Shown here: positions 6,046 through 11,840 of the stretch, one piece after another | Layout: the number at the start of each line of letters is the position of its first letter | Position numbering within the stretch: the stretch's first letter is position 1 | Assembly: GCA_958420075.1 (NCBI GenBank) | Contig: CATZIM010000030.1 | Span: 1-11,840 of the forward strand | DNA length: 11,840 nt | DNA from: an uncultured Clostridia bacterium | GTDB lineage: Bacteria; Bacillota; Clostridia; Lachnospirales; Anaerotignaceae | Direction of reading: 5' to 3' | Translations under genes and position numbers: made by a program | The notes under the pieces: model-generated | What the model was told of the DNA's origin: nothing | The model's input: only the letters and a program-made list of their open reading frames with translations | The model's database searches: none

Positions 6046-7169
6046 TGAATCAACTCCAGACGTGCATTGATTTCTTCCAGATAAGCCGCCTTGATTTCTC
6101 CTGATTTTCCAGGTACGCCTACAACAGGATTGCCAATGACATTCCCTTCTTTATCAATAAAGAATGTGGTAGGAGCGCTGGAAATATACTGGATTACATT
6201 TTCCTGCAGGCTATCACTGGGCAACAGCACCGGATATTTTACACCGCAGTAATCCAAAATTTCCTGTGTGAAAGCGGTATCATCACTGCCGTCAACACAA
6301 ATGGAAATCAGATTTACATTTTCCGGCAAAGCTTCATCCAGCTCTGCCAGTTCCGGCATTTCGGAAATGCAGGGATTACACCATGTTGCCCACACATTGA
6401 CAACCGTCATATCATAGTCTGCGAAGATATCCTGTGTGACGGTTTCCCCAGTCAACAGTGTGGTTTCAAAGTTGGTAAAACTACCGGAGAAATTGCTTTC
6501 CGGCACTGCAGATGCAGGGAAAATGAAGATCTTGTTTTTGAAATTTGGTCGATCTTCAATGATTGCATTCAAATTGCTTTTTTCCTCATCTGTCAGCACC
6601 AGAGCGCTGTAATCATCATTATATCCCAGATAATAATCGCTGTCAAAAGCTGTTGCGATCTTTTCCACGTTACTGTAGATGTTTGTAAATTCTGTATAAA
6701 CTTCTTGTGCTTTTTGATCATTCTTCGGCAAACGGCATACACCGGTGAAGAAGAAAATTTCATTGCTCAGCTTTGCAGAAAGTGCTTCCTGTTCTTCCGC
6801 AGAGAGATTTTCCGAGCCCAGCATCTGATCGGAAACATCCTGCGGAATATAGAATAACGTTACCGCATAAGGAGAAATGACACTTCCGCCCACTTTTCCT
6901 TTATTTAATCCCACTGCAACAGGTTCTGTATTGGTGATACCGAATCCCATTTCAGACTGGGCAAACCAGTTTTCATGATCACCCAAAAGAAATGTGGTGC
7001 CATCCAAGGTCGTCATAACCTCTGTGTTAAAGGCATCATTGACCTGTGCGCCATCATCTAAAGTAGAAACTGTGTGTTCTGACGTACTCTGCACCTCATC
7101 CGAAGCACACCCACTGAAGGCTGCCGTGCAAAGTGACAATGTCAAAAATACGCAAAGTAATTTTTTCAT
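6042..7169 (-). CDS. TlpA/thioredoxin-fold disulfide reductase lipoprotein
   Basis: A 375-residue exported lipoprotein. The N-terminus has a positively charged start, a hydrophobic core and a lipobox F18-S-G-C21, so it should be anchored to the outer face of the membrane. Residues about 22-235 form a domain I do not recognise. A TlpA/ResA-like thioredoxin domain occupies the C-terminal ~140 residues, with the redox site W260-A-T-W-C264-N-P-C267 and a later cis-proline loop (S-A-P-T-T-F-F-I-D). It probably reduces disulfides in extracytoplasmic proteins. A GGAGGA site lies eight bases before the ATG. It is the first gene of the three-gene operon, and its partners supply a route for electrons across the membrane. 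The natural substrate cannot be told from sequence. Confidence 0.88.
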   Translation of the reverse strand: MKKLLCVFLTLSLCTAAFSGCASDEVQSTSEHTVSTLDDGAQVNDAFNTEVMTTLDGTTFLLGDHENWFAQSEMGFGITNTEPVAVGLNKGKVGGSVISPYAVTLFYIPQDVSDQMLGSENLSAEEQEALSAKLSNEIFFFTGVCRLPKNDQKAQEVYTEFTNIYSNVEKIATAFDSDYYLGYNDDYSALVLTDEEKSNLNAIIEDRPNFKNKIFIFPASAVPESNFSGSFTNFETTLLTGETVTQDIFADYDMTVVNVWATWCNPCISEMPELAELDEALPENVNLISICVDGSDDTAFTQEILDYCGVKYPVLLPSDSLQENVIQYISSAPTTFFIDKEGNVIGNPVVGVPGKSGEIKAAYLEEINARLELIQ

Positions 7170-7214
7170 GATGGTGTTCCTCCGTATTCTCTTGAAGTTT
7201 CCGTGTCTTTATGA

Positions 7215-7243
7215 ATACTACAGGGAATCCCTGTGGATGTCAA
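7215..7243 (-). promoter_or_regulatory. Promoter of the thioredoxin-like operon
   Basis: Read on the minus strand, a perfect TTGACA (7243-7238), a 17-base spacer and TAGTAT (7220-7215, 4 of 6 to consensus) precede the lipoprotein gene. The expected start is near 7208, about 40 bases before the ATG. The spacer is almost filled by the palindrome described separately. Confidence 0.7.
7220..7234. promoter_or_regulatory. Candidate operator: perfect 15-bp palindrome in the promoter spacer
   Basis: ACAGGGAATCCCTGT has perfect 7-bp arms around one central base. It sits between the -35 and -10, touching the last base of the -10. A repressor bound here would occlude polymerase. The GGGA/TCCC core is much more GC-rich than its surroundings. 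No encoded regulator is adjacent, and I do not recognise the site as that of a named family. Confidence 0.55.
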
Positions 7244-7280
7244 GAGAAAGAATGGCGAAAAGTAGTAAGATTTTGTTAAG

Positions 7281-7330
7281 AAAAAATGATAGAAACATAG
7301 ATGTTCTAAAAGGATGAATACAACATCTAT
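7281..7330 (-). terminator. Weak terminator candidate after the activase gene
   Basis: On the minus strand ATAGATGTT (7330-7322) can pair with AACATCTAT (7305-7297) around a 16-base loop, followed by a T-rich run ending in six T residues (7286-7281). The stem is AT-rich and the loop is large, so it may be leaky. It overlaps the activase stop codon and lies just before the promoter of the next operon. Confidence 0.4.
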
Positions 7331-8226
7331 TACCTGTAATCCGCCAGACAAATGCCGGAATCCGTTATGATTTTTCGGAATTCATCCATTTCTTCTTCTG
7401 TGGGTGTGGCAAAGGTATCGTCTGGTGTTTCCATGCCCAATGCCTCATATTTTCCAAATCCGAATTTATGATAAGGCAGCAGTTCCATTTTTGCCTGCGG
7501 CAAATGGGTATGGACAAATGCCGCACTTGCTTTGATATTTTCCGCATCCGCATTGACGCCTTTGATGACAGGAATGCGGATAACGATTTCCGCCGGCAAT
7601 TCCTTCAGACGTTTGATGTTTTCCAGTATCTTTTCATTGCCAACACCTGTAAAATAGGCATGTTTTGCGGAATCCATATGTTTCAGATCCATGAAGATCA
7701 GATCCATCCGCTGCAAAACAGGCTTCAGCGCATCAAAATCAAAATAGCCGCAGCTTTCCATGGCTAAATGAAACCCCATGTCATATAATGTTTCGGAAAG
7801 TTCATTCAAAAATTCCCGCTGCATGGTGGTTTCTCCGCCGGAAAAAGTAATGCCGCCACCGGACTGCATATAAAACAGGCGGTGTTTTTTCACTTCTTCC
7901 ACAATTTCAGAAACCTCTTTTTCCACAACCATGCGTTTCTTGGCATTCTTCGGACAAACATCGGCGCACTTGCCGCATCCATCACATTTTTCCCGCTGTT
8001 TAGGGTCATTGAGATTAATTCCGTTGTGGACATGACAAACGGTGGTACAAAGTCCACAACCGATACAAAGCTTTTCATAAAATGCCGTTTTCGGCTTTTG
8101 GTCGAACCCTTCCGGATTGGAACACCATTTGCACCGCAGGGGACAGCCTGCCATAAAAATGGTGGTTCGAATACCCTCCCCGTCATTGACGGAAAAAGGC
8201 TGTAACTGCATCACATATCCCTTCAT
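7330..8226 (-). CDS. Glycyl-radical enzyme activating protein (radical SAM)
   Basis: Installs the glycyl radical on the enzyme encoded just upstream, by reductive cleavage of S-adenosylmethionine. The radical-SAM cluster motif is C28-P-L-R-C32-K-W-C35. A ferredoxin-like insert follows, with C54-x2-C-x2-C-x3-C64 and C81-x2-C-x2-C-x3-C91, typical of activases for glycyl-radical enzymes other than pyruvate formate-lyase. The SAM-binding S129-G-G-E follows. At 298 residues it has the usual size for this type; PflA is shorter and lacks the insert. The start at 8226 is chosen because AAAGGA (8241-8236) lies nine bases upstream; the earlier ATG at 8235 directly abuts it. It lies 60 bases after its partner, past a strong hairpin, which may lower its expression relative to the enzyme. 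Confidence 0.92.
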   Translation of the reverse strand: MKGYVMQLQPFSVNDGEGIRTTIFMAGCPLRCKWCSNPEGFDQKPKTAFYEKLCIGCGLCTTVCHVHNGINLNDPKQREKCDGCGKCADVCPKNAKKRMVVEKEVSEIVEEVKKHRLFYMQSGGGITFSGGETTMQREFLNELSETLYDMGFHLAMESCGYFDFDALKPVLQRMDLIFMDLKHMDSAKHAYFTGVGNEKILENIKRLKELPAEIVIRIPVIKGVNADAENIKASAAFVHTHLPQAKMELLPYHKFGFGKYEALGMETPDDTFATPTEEEMDEFRKIITDSGICLADYR

Positions 8227-8255
8227 TGATTCCATTCCTTTCTGCTATGAGAAGA

Positions 8256-8278
8256 ACAGACCGGCAATGCCGGTCTGT
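8256..8278 (-). other. GC-rich intercistronic hairpin between enzyme and activase
   Basis: ACAGACCGGC (8256-8265) and GCCGGTCTGT (8269-8278) form a perfect 10-bp stem with a three-base loop. It lies eight bases past the glycyl-radical enzyme stop codon and 30 bases before the activase start. No T-run follows on the minus strand, so it is not a standard terminator. It may protect the enzyme mRNA from 3' decay or set the ratio of the two products. Confidence 0.7.
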
Positions 8279-8286
8279 CAGATTTC

Positions 8287-10659
8287 TTAGAATGTTTCGT
8301 GTGCGTTTCTTGCAATGATAGAATCCTGCATGGACTTGGACAGGTTGACAAACTGTGTGCTGTAACCTGCTACACGCACCAGCAGATCTTTATAGTCTTC
8401 TGGATGTGCCTGTGCCTTGCGGAGGGTTTCTGTAGAAACCGTATTGAACTGCACATGGAATGCACCCAGCGCAAAGTAAGACTGAATCATAGCCCCCAGA
8501 TTTGCCTGACCACGCTTGGTTGCCACCAGATCCTGATTCAGACGGAGGTTCAGCAGTGTACCGCCGCTGTGGATATCCTGATTCAGTTTTGCAGCGGAAC
8601 GCATTGCAGCCAAAGGTGTGGAAGTATCTGTGCCTACATAAGGAGATACGCCTTCGGAAATGGGTTCTGTTGCCTTTCTGCCGTCCGGTGTAGCCCCCAG
8701 CACCTTACCTGTAGGCAGGTAGTTGGAAATGCCCATGAATGCGGACAGGAAGTGATTGCCATTGATATCTTTATATTTATGAACTTCCTGATAGAAGAAG
8801 TTGCCGATTTCTCTTGCAATATCATCTACATAATCATCGTCATTGCCGTATTTGGGAGCAGCCTGCACTTTTGCACGGAGTTCATCATAGCCTTCCCAGT
8901 TATTGTTGATGGCATCGATGATTTCTGCCATGGTAACAGATTTTTCTTCAAATACCAGCTTTTTGATGGCTGCCAGAGAGTTTGCCACAACGGCAATACC
9001 GATACCTGTGATAACGGGACCGATATTATATTTTGCGCCGCCTTTTGTCAGGTCTTTGCCGTTCTTCATGCAGTCCTCAATACATGCGGACATGAAAGGT
9101 CTGGGAACCATTTCCACATGGAGGCGCTGGGCTGTAATCAAGCTGATAACAGCCTGTTTGATGAGATAAGCAAACTGTTTGTAGAAAGCTTCTTCCACTT
9201 CTTCATATGTAGAGAATGTTTTAGGGTCTTTTTCATCCAAGGCGATTTTCTTGCCGCTGAGACGGCTTTTGCCTTCGTTTGTGGCAAATTCCAGAGCTGC
9301 CGCAAAGTTCAGGTTCGCTGCGGAAGTCCATTCCCCTGTTTTACGGAAATGAGGTACCACACAGCCACAGTTAGACCAGTCGCGAGCGTCTTCCGGTTCA
9401 TAACCTGCGTTTACCAGCATCTGATAGCCTGCGTTATCGCTGTGGATTGCAGGGAAGCCAGTGCCTTTGCTTACCAGATGTGTCACAGCCGCCATAAAAT
9501 CATCAGGGGTATCCGGATGGATACGTACGCTCAAGCCAGGCTGATGTGCCAGTGTATCTTCTGTTGCTTTCAAGCACATGTAAGACAGCTCATTGGTAGC
9601 GTCTTTCCCATCTCTGGTTCTGCCGCCTACTGTCAGGTTCTGGAACTGGTTATAACCAGCGAAGAAATCAGCTGTATTGGCGGAAATTGTCCAAACCCAT
9701 TCAGAAAGTTTCAGCCACAGGCATTCGATCAGTTCCTGTGCTTCATCAGGTGTGATGATACCAGCTTCTTTATCTGCTTTATAATAAGGATACATATACT
9801 GGTCGAAACGTCCGGGGTTCCATGCCAGAGGGTTTTCGGACAGAATGCCGCCCAGCTGTGTGAACCACATGAACTGCATCGCTTCACGGAAAGATTTGGG
9901 CGGATTTTCAGGAACTACATCACAGATTTCCGCAATCTGCAGCAGTTCTGCTTTTCTGGTTTCGTCAGCTTCTTCTGCTGCCATTTCTCTTGCTTTTTCC
10001 GCATAACGGTTTGCCAGACGGATGATACCATCACATACCAGCACGATGGAACGATAGAATTCCATCTTTTCCGCACCTTCCAGAGATGTAGCATCTAACT
10101 CTGCCAGATAAGCTTCCGCTTCTTTTTTGATGCCGCCAAAGCCTTTTTTGAACAGCACATCCTGATAGTCTGCGGTGATTTCCCCTACTGCCTGGCGCCA
10201 TTTGGAGTCTGTATCTACAAAACCTGTATCCACAGCCACCCGTTTGGTTTCCTCAGAAATCTGCGCCAAAAATGCTTCTTCCAGAGATTTATGTTCCCAA
10301 TAAGGGAAAATTTCTTTTCTGACAAATGCACGCTGTTCGTCTGTCATTTCATAAGGGTCCTGTGCACGGGTTGCAAAGGTATCCATTTCACGATCCACCC
10401 ATGTCCAGGAAAATTCAGGCGTCAGGATGCCGCATTTGCGAAATTCACCGGTGCAACCAACGATCAGTTCATCGGAGAAAATATTGACACATAATTCATT
10501 ACATGTGTCATAAAATGCCTGTGCACGGCGAATGGCAACAGGCTGCCCTTCCGTTCTTTTATGAGATTCTGTCCAGATGCGTGCTCTCTCGTAAGAAATG
10601 GCAGGCTTACTGTTTACATAGTTTAAACGGATTCGTTCTACTCTGTCGGTAATGCTCAT
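8287..10659 (-). CDS. Glycyl-radical enzyme of unassigned substrate (PFL-like domain)
   Basis: A 790-residue member of the pyruvate formate-lyase/glycerol dehydratase superfamily. The C-terminal radical motif is R-V-A-G765-Y-S, followed by Q-D-S-I-I-A-R. The thiyl cysteine is probably C433 in W-S-N-C431-G-C433-V-V-P-H. Length, cysteine and glycine positions resemble hydroxyproline dehydratase HypD (about 789 residues, C434, G765) and glycerol dehydratase. However, the Glu two residues after the cysteine, which those enzymes use as a base, is Val here. From a remembered alignment, HypD substrate residues D278 and H160 are also absent. Pyruvate formate-lyase has adjacent Cys-Cys, not C-G-C. The start at 10659 is chosen because GAGAGG lies nine bases upstream; the ATG at 10668 is too close to it. 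The gene lies between an XRE/cupin regulator and the activase. The reaction cannot be assigned. Confidence 0.9.
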   Translation of the reverse strand: MSITDRVERIRLNYVNSKPAISYERARIWTESHKRTEGQPVAIRRAQAFYDTCNELCVNIFSDELIVGCTGEFRKCGILTPEFSWTWVDREMDTFATRAQDPYEMTDEQRAFVRKEIFPYWEHKSLEEAFLAQISEETKRVAVDTGFVDTDSKWRQAVGEITADYQDVLFKKGFGGIKKEAEAYLAELDATSLEGAEKMEFYRSIVLVCDGIIRLANRYAEKAREMAAEEADETRKAELLQIAEICDVVPENPPKSFREAMQFMWFTQLGGILSENPLAWNPGRFDQYMYPYYKADKEAGIITPDEAQELIECLWLKLSEWVWTISANTADFFAGYNQFQNLTVGGRTRDGKDATNELSYMCLKATEDTLAHQPGLSVRIHPDTPDDFMAAVTHLVSKGTGFPAIHSDNAGYQMLVNAGYEPEDARDWSNCGCVVPHFRKTGEWTSAANLNFAAALEFATNEGKSRLSGKKIALDEKDPKTFSTYEEVEEAFYKQFAYLIKQAVISLITAQRLHVEMVPRPFMSACIEDCMKNGKDLTKGGAKYNIGPVITGIGIAVVANSLAAIKKLVFEEKSVTMAEIIDAINNNWEGYDELRAKVQAAPKYGNDDDYVDDIAREIGNFFYQEVHKYKDINGNHFLSAFMGISNYLPTGKVLGATPDGRKATEPISEGVSPYVGTDTSTPLAAMRSAAKLNQDIHSGGTLLNLRLNQDLVATKRGQANLGAMIQSYFALGAFHVQFNTVSTETLRKAQAHPEDYKDLLVRVAGYSTQFVNLSKSMQDSIIARNAHETF

Positions 10660-10684
10660 TGCGTTCATCCTCTCTTTTTATGTA

Positions 10685-11242
10685 CTATTTCTGATAATAA
10701 ATCAACATGCAGATGCGTGTAGTACTGTCCTTGCAGCCATTTTCATAAACATGTGGTCTGTCTGCTTGAAAATGAATGGCATTGCCCGCTTCCACTTGAT
10801 GGCGTTTTCCGTCTGTTTCCAATACAAAACACCCCTCATAGACCATTACAAATTCTTCTGTTCCTGGGTCATGGGCTTCGGAAATGGATCTGGAACCCGG
10901 ATCCAATTCAATATGCAGCATTTCAAATTTCCGTTCATGATGATACGGAAAAAATGGATACAGACGAAAATGTCCGCCATCACTGAGAAGCGGGTTTACC
11001 TCATCTTTAAAAATAATTTCCGCTTCTTTCTCGGACTGCTCCAAAAGACCTGTAAAAGAGATATGAAGCCCTGTGGCAATTTTCCATAAAGTAGCTATTG
11101 TCGGACTGGATTCCCCCCGTTCGATCTGCCCCAACATGCTTTTGCTGACGCCCGTCATTTCCGAAACAGCGTCCAGACTCCATTTATTCTCTTTTCGTAT
11201 CCTTTTTAGGTTTTCAGCAATAATACCGCTCATTGTATCCAT
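10685..11242 (-). CDS. XRE-family regulator with C-terminal cupin sensor
   Basis: A 185-residue cytoplasmic DNA-binding regulator. A helix-turn-helix of the Cro/C1 type spans about residues 9-65 (S-L-D-A-V-S-E-M-T-G-V-S-K-S-M-L-G-Q-I-E then R-G). A single cupin domain spans about 105-182, with likely metal or ligand positions H124, E129/E130 and H164. Such proteins usually sense a small molecule through the cupin and control neighbouring catabolic genes, as PuuR does for putrescine. The start is set by AGGAGGA, with AGGAGG seven bases before ATG 11242; an open extension to 11383 has no support and overlaps the promoters. It is 25 bases upstream of the glycyl-radical enzyme, so it probably autoregulates and controls that enzyme. 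The ligand is unknown. Confidence 0.88.
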   Translation of the reverse strand: MDTMSGIIAENLKRIRKENKWSLDAVSEMTGVSKSMLGQIERGESSPTIATLWKIATGLHISFTGLLEQSEKEAEIIFKDEVNPLLSDGGHFRLYPFFPYHHERKFEMLHIELDPGSRSISEAHDPGTEEFVMVYEGCFVLETDGKRHQVEAGNAIHFQADRPHVYENGCKDSTTRICMLIYYQK

Positions 11243-11276
11243 GCATATTCCTCCTGTAAACAAACGTCTTTTTAAT

Positions 11277-11305
11277 AGCATAGCATTTGAAAAGGAACAC
11301 GTCAA
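11277..11305 (-). promoter_or_regulatory. Proximal promoter P2 of the regulator/glycyl-radical operon
   Basis: On the minus strand, TTGACG (11305-11300), a 17-base spacer and TATGCT (11282-11277) with an extended-10 TG one base upstream. Transcription would begin near 11270, about 28 bases before the ATG. Confidence 0.6.
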
Positions 11306-11350
11306 TGAATTGGTATTGCGGCACTTTTCATAGACAGCGTCTAAAATGTA

Positions 11351-11360
11351 CGTTATAACG
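11351..11360. promoter_or_regulatory. Perfect 10-bp palindrome between the two promoters
   Basis: CGTTATAACG lies just downstream of the predicted P1 start (near 11367) and upstream of P2. It could be an operator for the downstream regulator, but it is short and may be chance. Confidence 0.35.
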
Positions 11361-11373
11361 CATCTATATTGGA

Positions 11374-11402
11374 AGCGTATCACACTGCACGGAATTTGTC
11401 AA
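11374..11402 (-). promoter_or_regulatory. Distal promoter P1 of the regulator/glycyl-radical operon
   Basis: On the minus strand, a perfect TTGACA (11402-11397), a 17-base spacer and TACGCT (11379-11374) preceded by TGA, giving an extended-10 TGnTAnnnT. The -10 is weak by itself (3 of 6). It has the same layout as P2, 97 bp further downstream. Confidence 0.55.
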
Positions 11403-11405
11403 CAG

Positions 11406-11439
11406 ATTTGAACGTTTTTTAGGAATATTTGAGCGTTTT
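11406..11439. promoter_or_regulatory. 13-bp direct repeat upstream of P1, 21-bp period
   Basis: ATTTGAACGTTTT (11406-11418) recurs as ATTTGAGCGTTTT (11427-11439), with 12 of 13 bases identical. The period is two helical turns. The nearer copy ends four bases upstream of the P1 -35, the place for an activator site. The XRE/cupin protein is the obvious candidate to bind it. Confidence 0.5.
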
Positions 11440-11481
11440 ATCGTACAAATTAAAAGAGGTTCTCATACAACATAACGGACA

Positions 11482-11530
11482 AAAAAGAAAAGAGCCAAAA
11501 ATTTAGTAAATTTACCAAATTTTTGGCTCT
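11482..11530 (-). terminator. Strong intrinsic terminator after coaBC
   Basis: AGAGCCAAAAATTT (11491-11504) pairs perfectly with AAATTTTTGGCTCT (11517-11530) around a 12-base loop. On the minus strand the stem is followed by TTTTCTTTTTT (to about 11480). It lies 20 bases past the coaBC stop codon and separates that gene from the regulator operon. Confidence 0.88.
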
Positions 11531-11550
11531 AATTTTGACATTTAAAAAGC

Positions 11551-11840
11551 TCAGCCTTTCAGCTTCAGAATTTCATCCAGAATCTTATGGGCAACTTCTT
11601 CTTTTGTCAGAAGTTCCAGCTGGATTTCTTCCTGTTTGGAAATCATGGTAACCACATTGGTGTCTGTGCCAAAGCCGCTGCCTGCTACTTTCAGGTTATT
11701 GGCAATAACCAGATCAATGTTTTTCTTATCCAGTTTCACGCGGGAGTTTTCCAGCATATTCTGGGTTTCCATGGAAAATCCGCAATAGAACTGACCTTCT
11801 CTGCGATGTTCACCCATATATTTCAGAATATCATGGGTAC
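11551..11840 (-). CDS. coaBC: CoaBC, C-terminal end of the phosphopantothenoylcysteine synthetase domain
   Basis: The last 96 codons of a gene that enters from the right edge in an open frame; the internal Met at 11817 is not the start. Recognisable features are H-D-I-L-K-Y near the edge, F-Y-C-G-F-S-M-E-T-Q (the usual form is V-G-F-A-A-E-T), K-L-D-K-K-N-I-D-L-V-I-A-N-N and F-G-T-D-T-N-V-V. The end reads K-E-E-V-A-H-K-I-L-D. These match the C-terminal CoaB part of the bifunctional Dfp/CoaBC protein. That part ligates cysteine to 4'-phosphopantothenate using a nucleotide triphosphate, on the way to coenzyme A. The N-terminal CoaC decarboxylase is outside the window, so a separate CoaB is possible. 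It has its own terminator and seems unrelated to the neighbouring operon. Confidence 0.87.
   Translation of the reverse strand, partial: THDILKYMGEHRREGQFYCGFSMETQNMLENSRVKLDKKNIDLVIANNLKVAGSGFGTDTNVVTMISKQEEIQLELLTKEEVAHKILDEILKLKG

Noticed and set aside
8227..8235. Earlier ATG of the activase (8235)
   Set aside because: It directly abuts the AAAGGA ribosome binding site with no spacer, while ATG 8226 has a nine-base spacer.
8299..10098. 599-codon open frame antisense to the glycyl-radical enzyme
   Set aside because: Same composition of a reverse-frame shadow; the opposite strand holds an unmistakable conserved enzyme.
8287..10659. Assignment as pyruvate formate-lyase or hydroxyproline dehydratase
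   Set aside because: The adjacent Cys-Cys of pyruvate formate-lyase is missing, and so is the Cys-x-Glu loop of HypD. Sharing a fold and length is not enough to name the substrate.
11243..11383. 47-residue N-terminal extension of the XRE/cupin regulator
   Set aside because: It covers the predicted promoter P2 and the -10 of P1, has no ribosome binding site, and precedes the normal start of the helix-turn-helix domain.

Overview
The window looks like chromosome from a strictly anaerobic Firmicute, most likely a gut or rumen Clostridia (Lachnospirales/Anaerotignum-like). The evidence is strong AGGAGG-type ribosome binding sites, AT-rich intergenic DNA, a Re-citrate synthase (a clostridial alternative to normal citrate synthase), an oxygen-sensitive glycyl-radical enzyme with its activase, and a multi-iron-sulfur membrane protein. 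The genus is a guess. There are no rRNA or tRNA genes, insertion sequences or CRISPR arrays.

Layout. (1) Bases 1-100 hold the start of an unrecognised minus-strand gene. (2) Bases 101-586 are a very AT-rich, repeat-rich divergent control region with a good plus-strand promoter at 469-497. (3) Bases 587-4944 are a plus-strand operon of Re-citrate synthase, aconitase and NAD-type isocitrate dehydrogenase: the oxidative half of the TCA cycle, turning oxaloacetate and acetyl-CoA into 2-oxoglutarate for glutamate. It ends in a bidirectional terminator at 4961-5001. (4) Bases 5000-7169 (minus) are a tightly coupled redox operon: a thioredoxin-fold lipoprotein, a 52-residue CxxC membrane miniprotein that overlaps both neighbours, and a polytopic protein with 22 cysteines. 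Its promoter (7215-7243) has a perfect palindrome in the spacer. (5) Bases 7330-11242 (minus) are a second operon: XRE/cupin regulator, a ~790-residue glycyl-radical enzyme and its radical-SAM activase. Two similar tandem promoters and a direct repeat lie upstream, and a GC-rich hairpin separates enzyme from activase. (6) Bases 11551-11840 (minus) are the C-terminal end of coaBC, followed by a strong terminator.

How the parts work together. The plus-strand operon supplies 2-oxoglutarate and NADH. The thioredoxin operon probably carries electrons across the membrane to an extracytoplasmic disulfide partner. The glycyl-radical operon is probably a regulated fermentative enzyme whose substrate cannot be assigned: the active-site loop reads C-G-C-V-V-P where dehydratases and related lyases normally have C-V-E. 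That enzyme, the coupled miniprotein and the undescribed operator-like repeats are the most interesting parts of the window.
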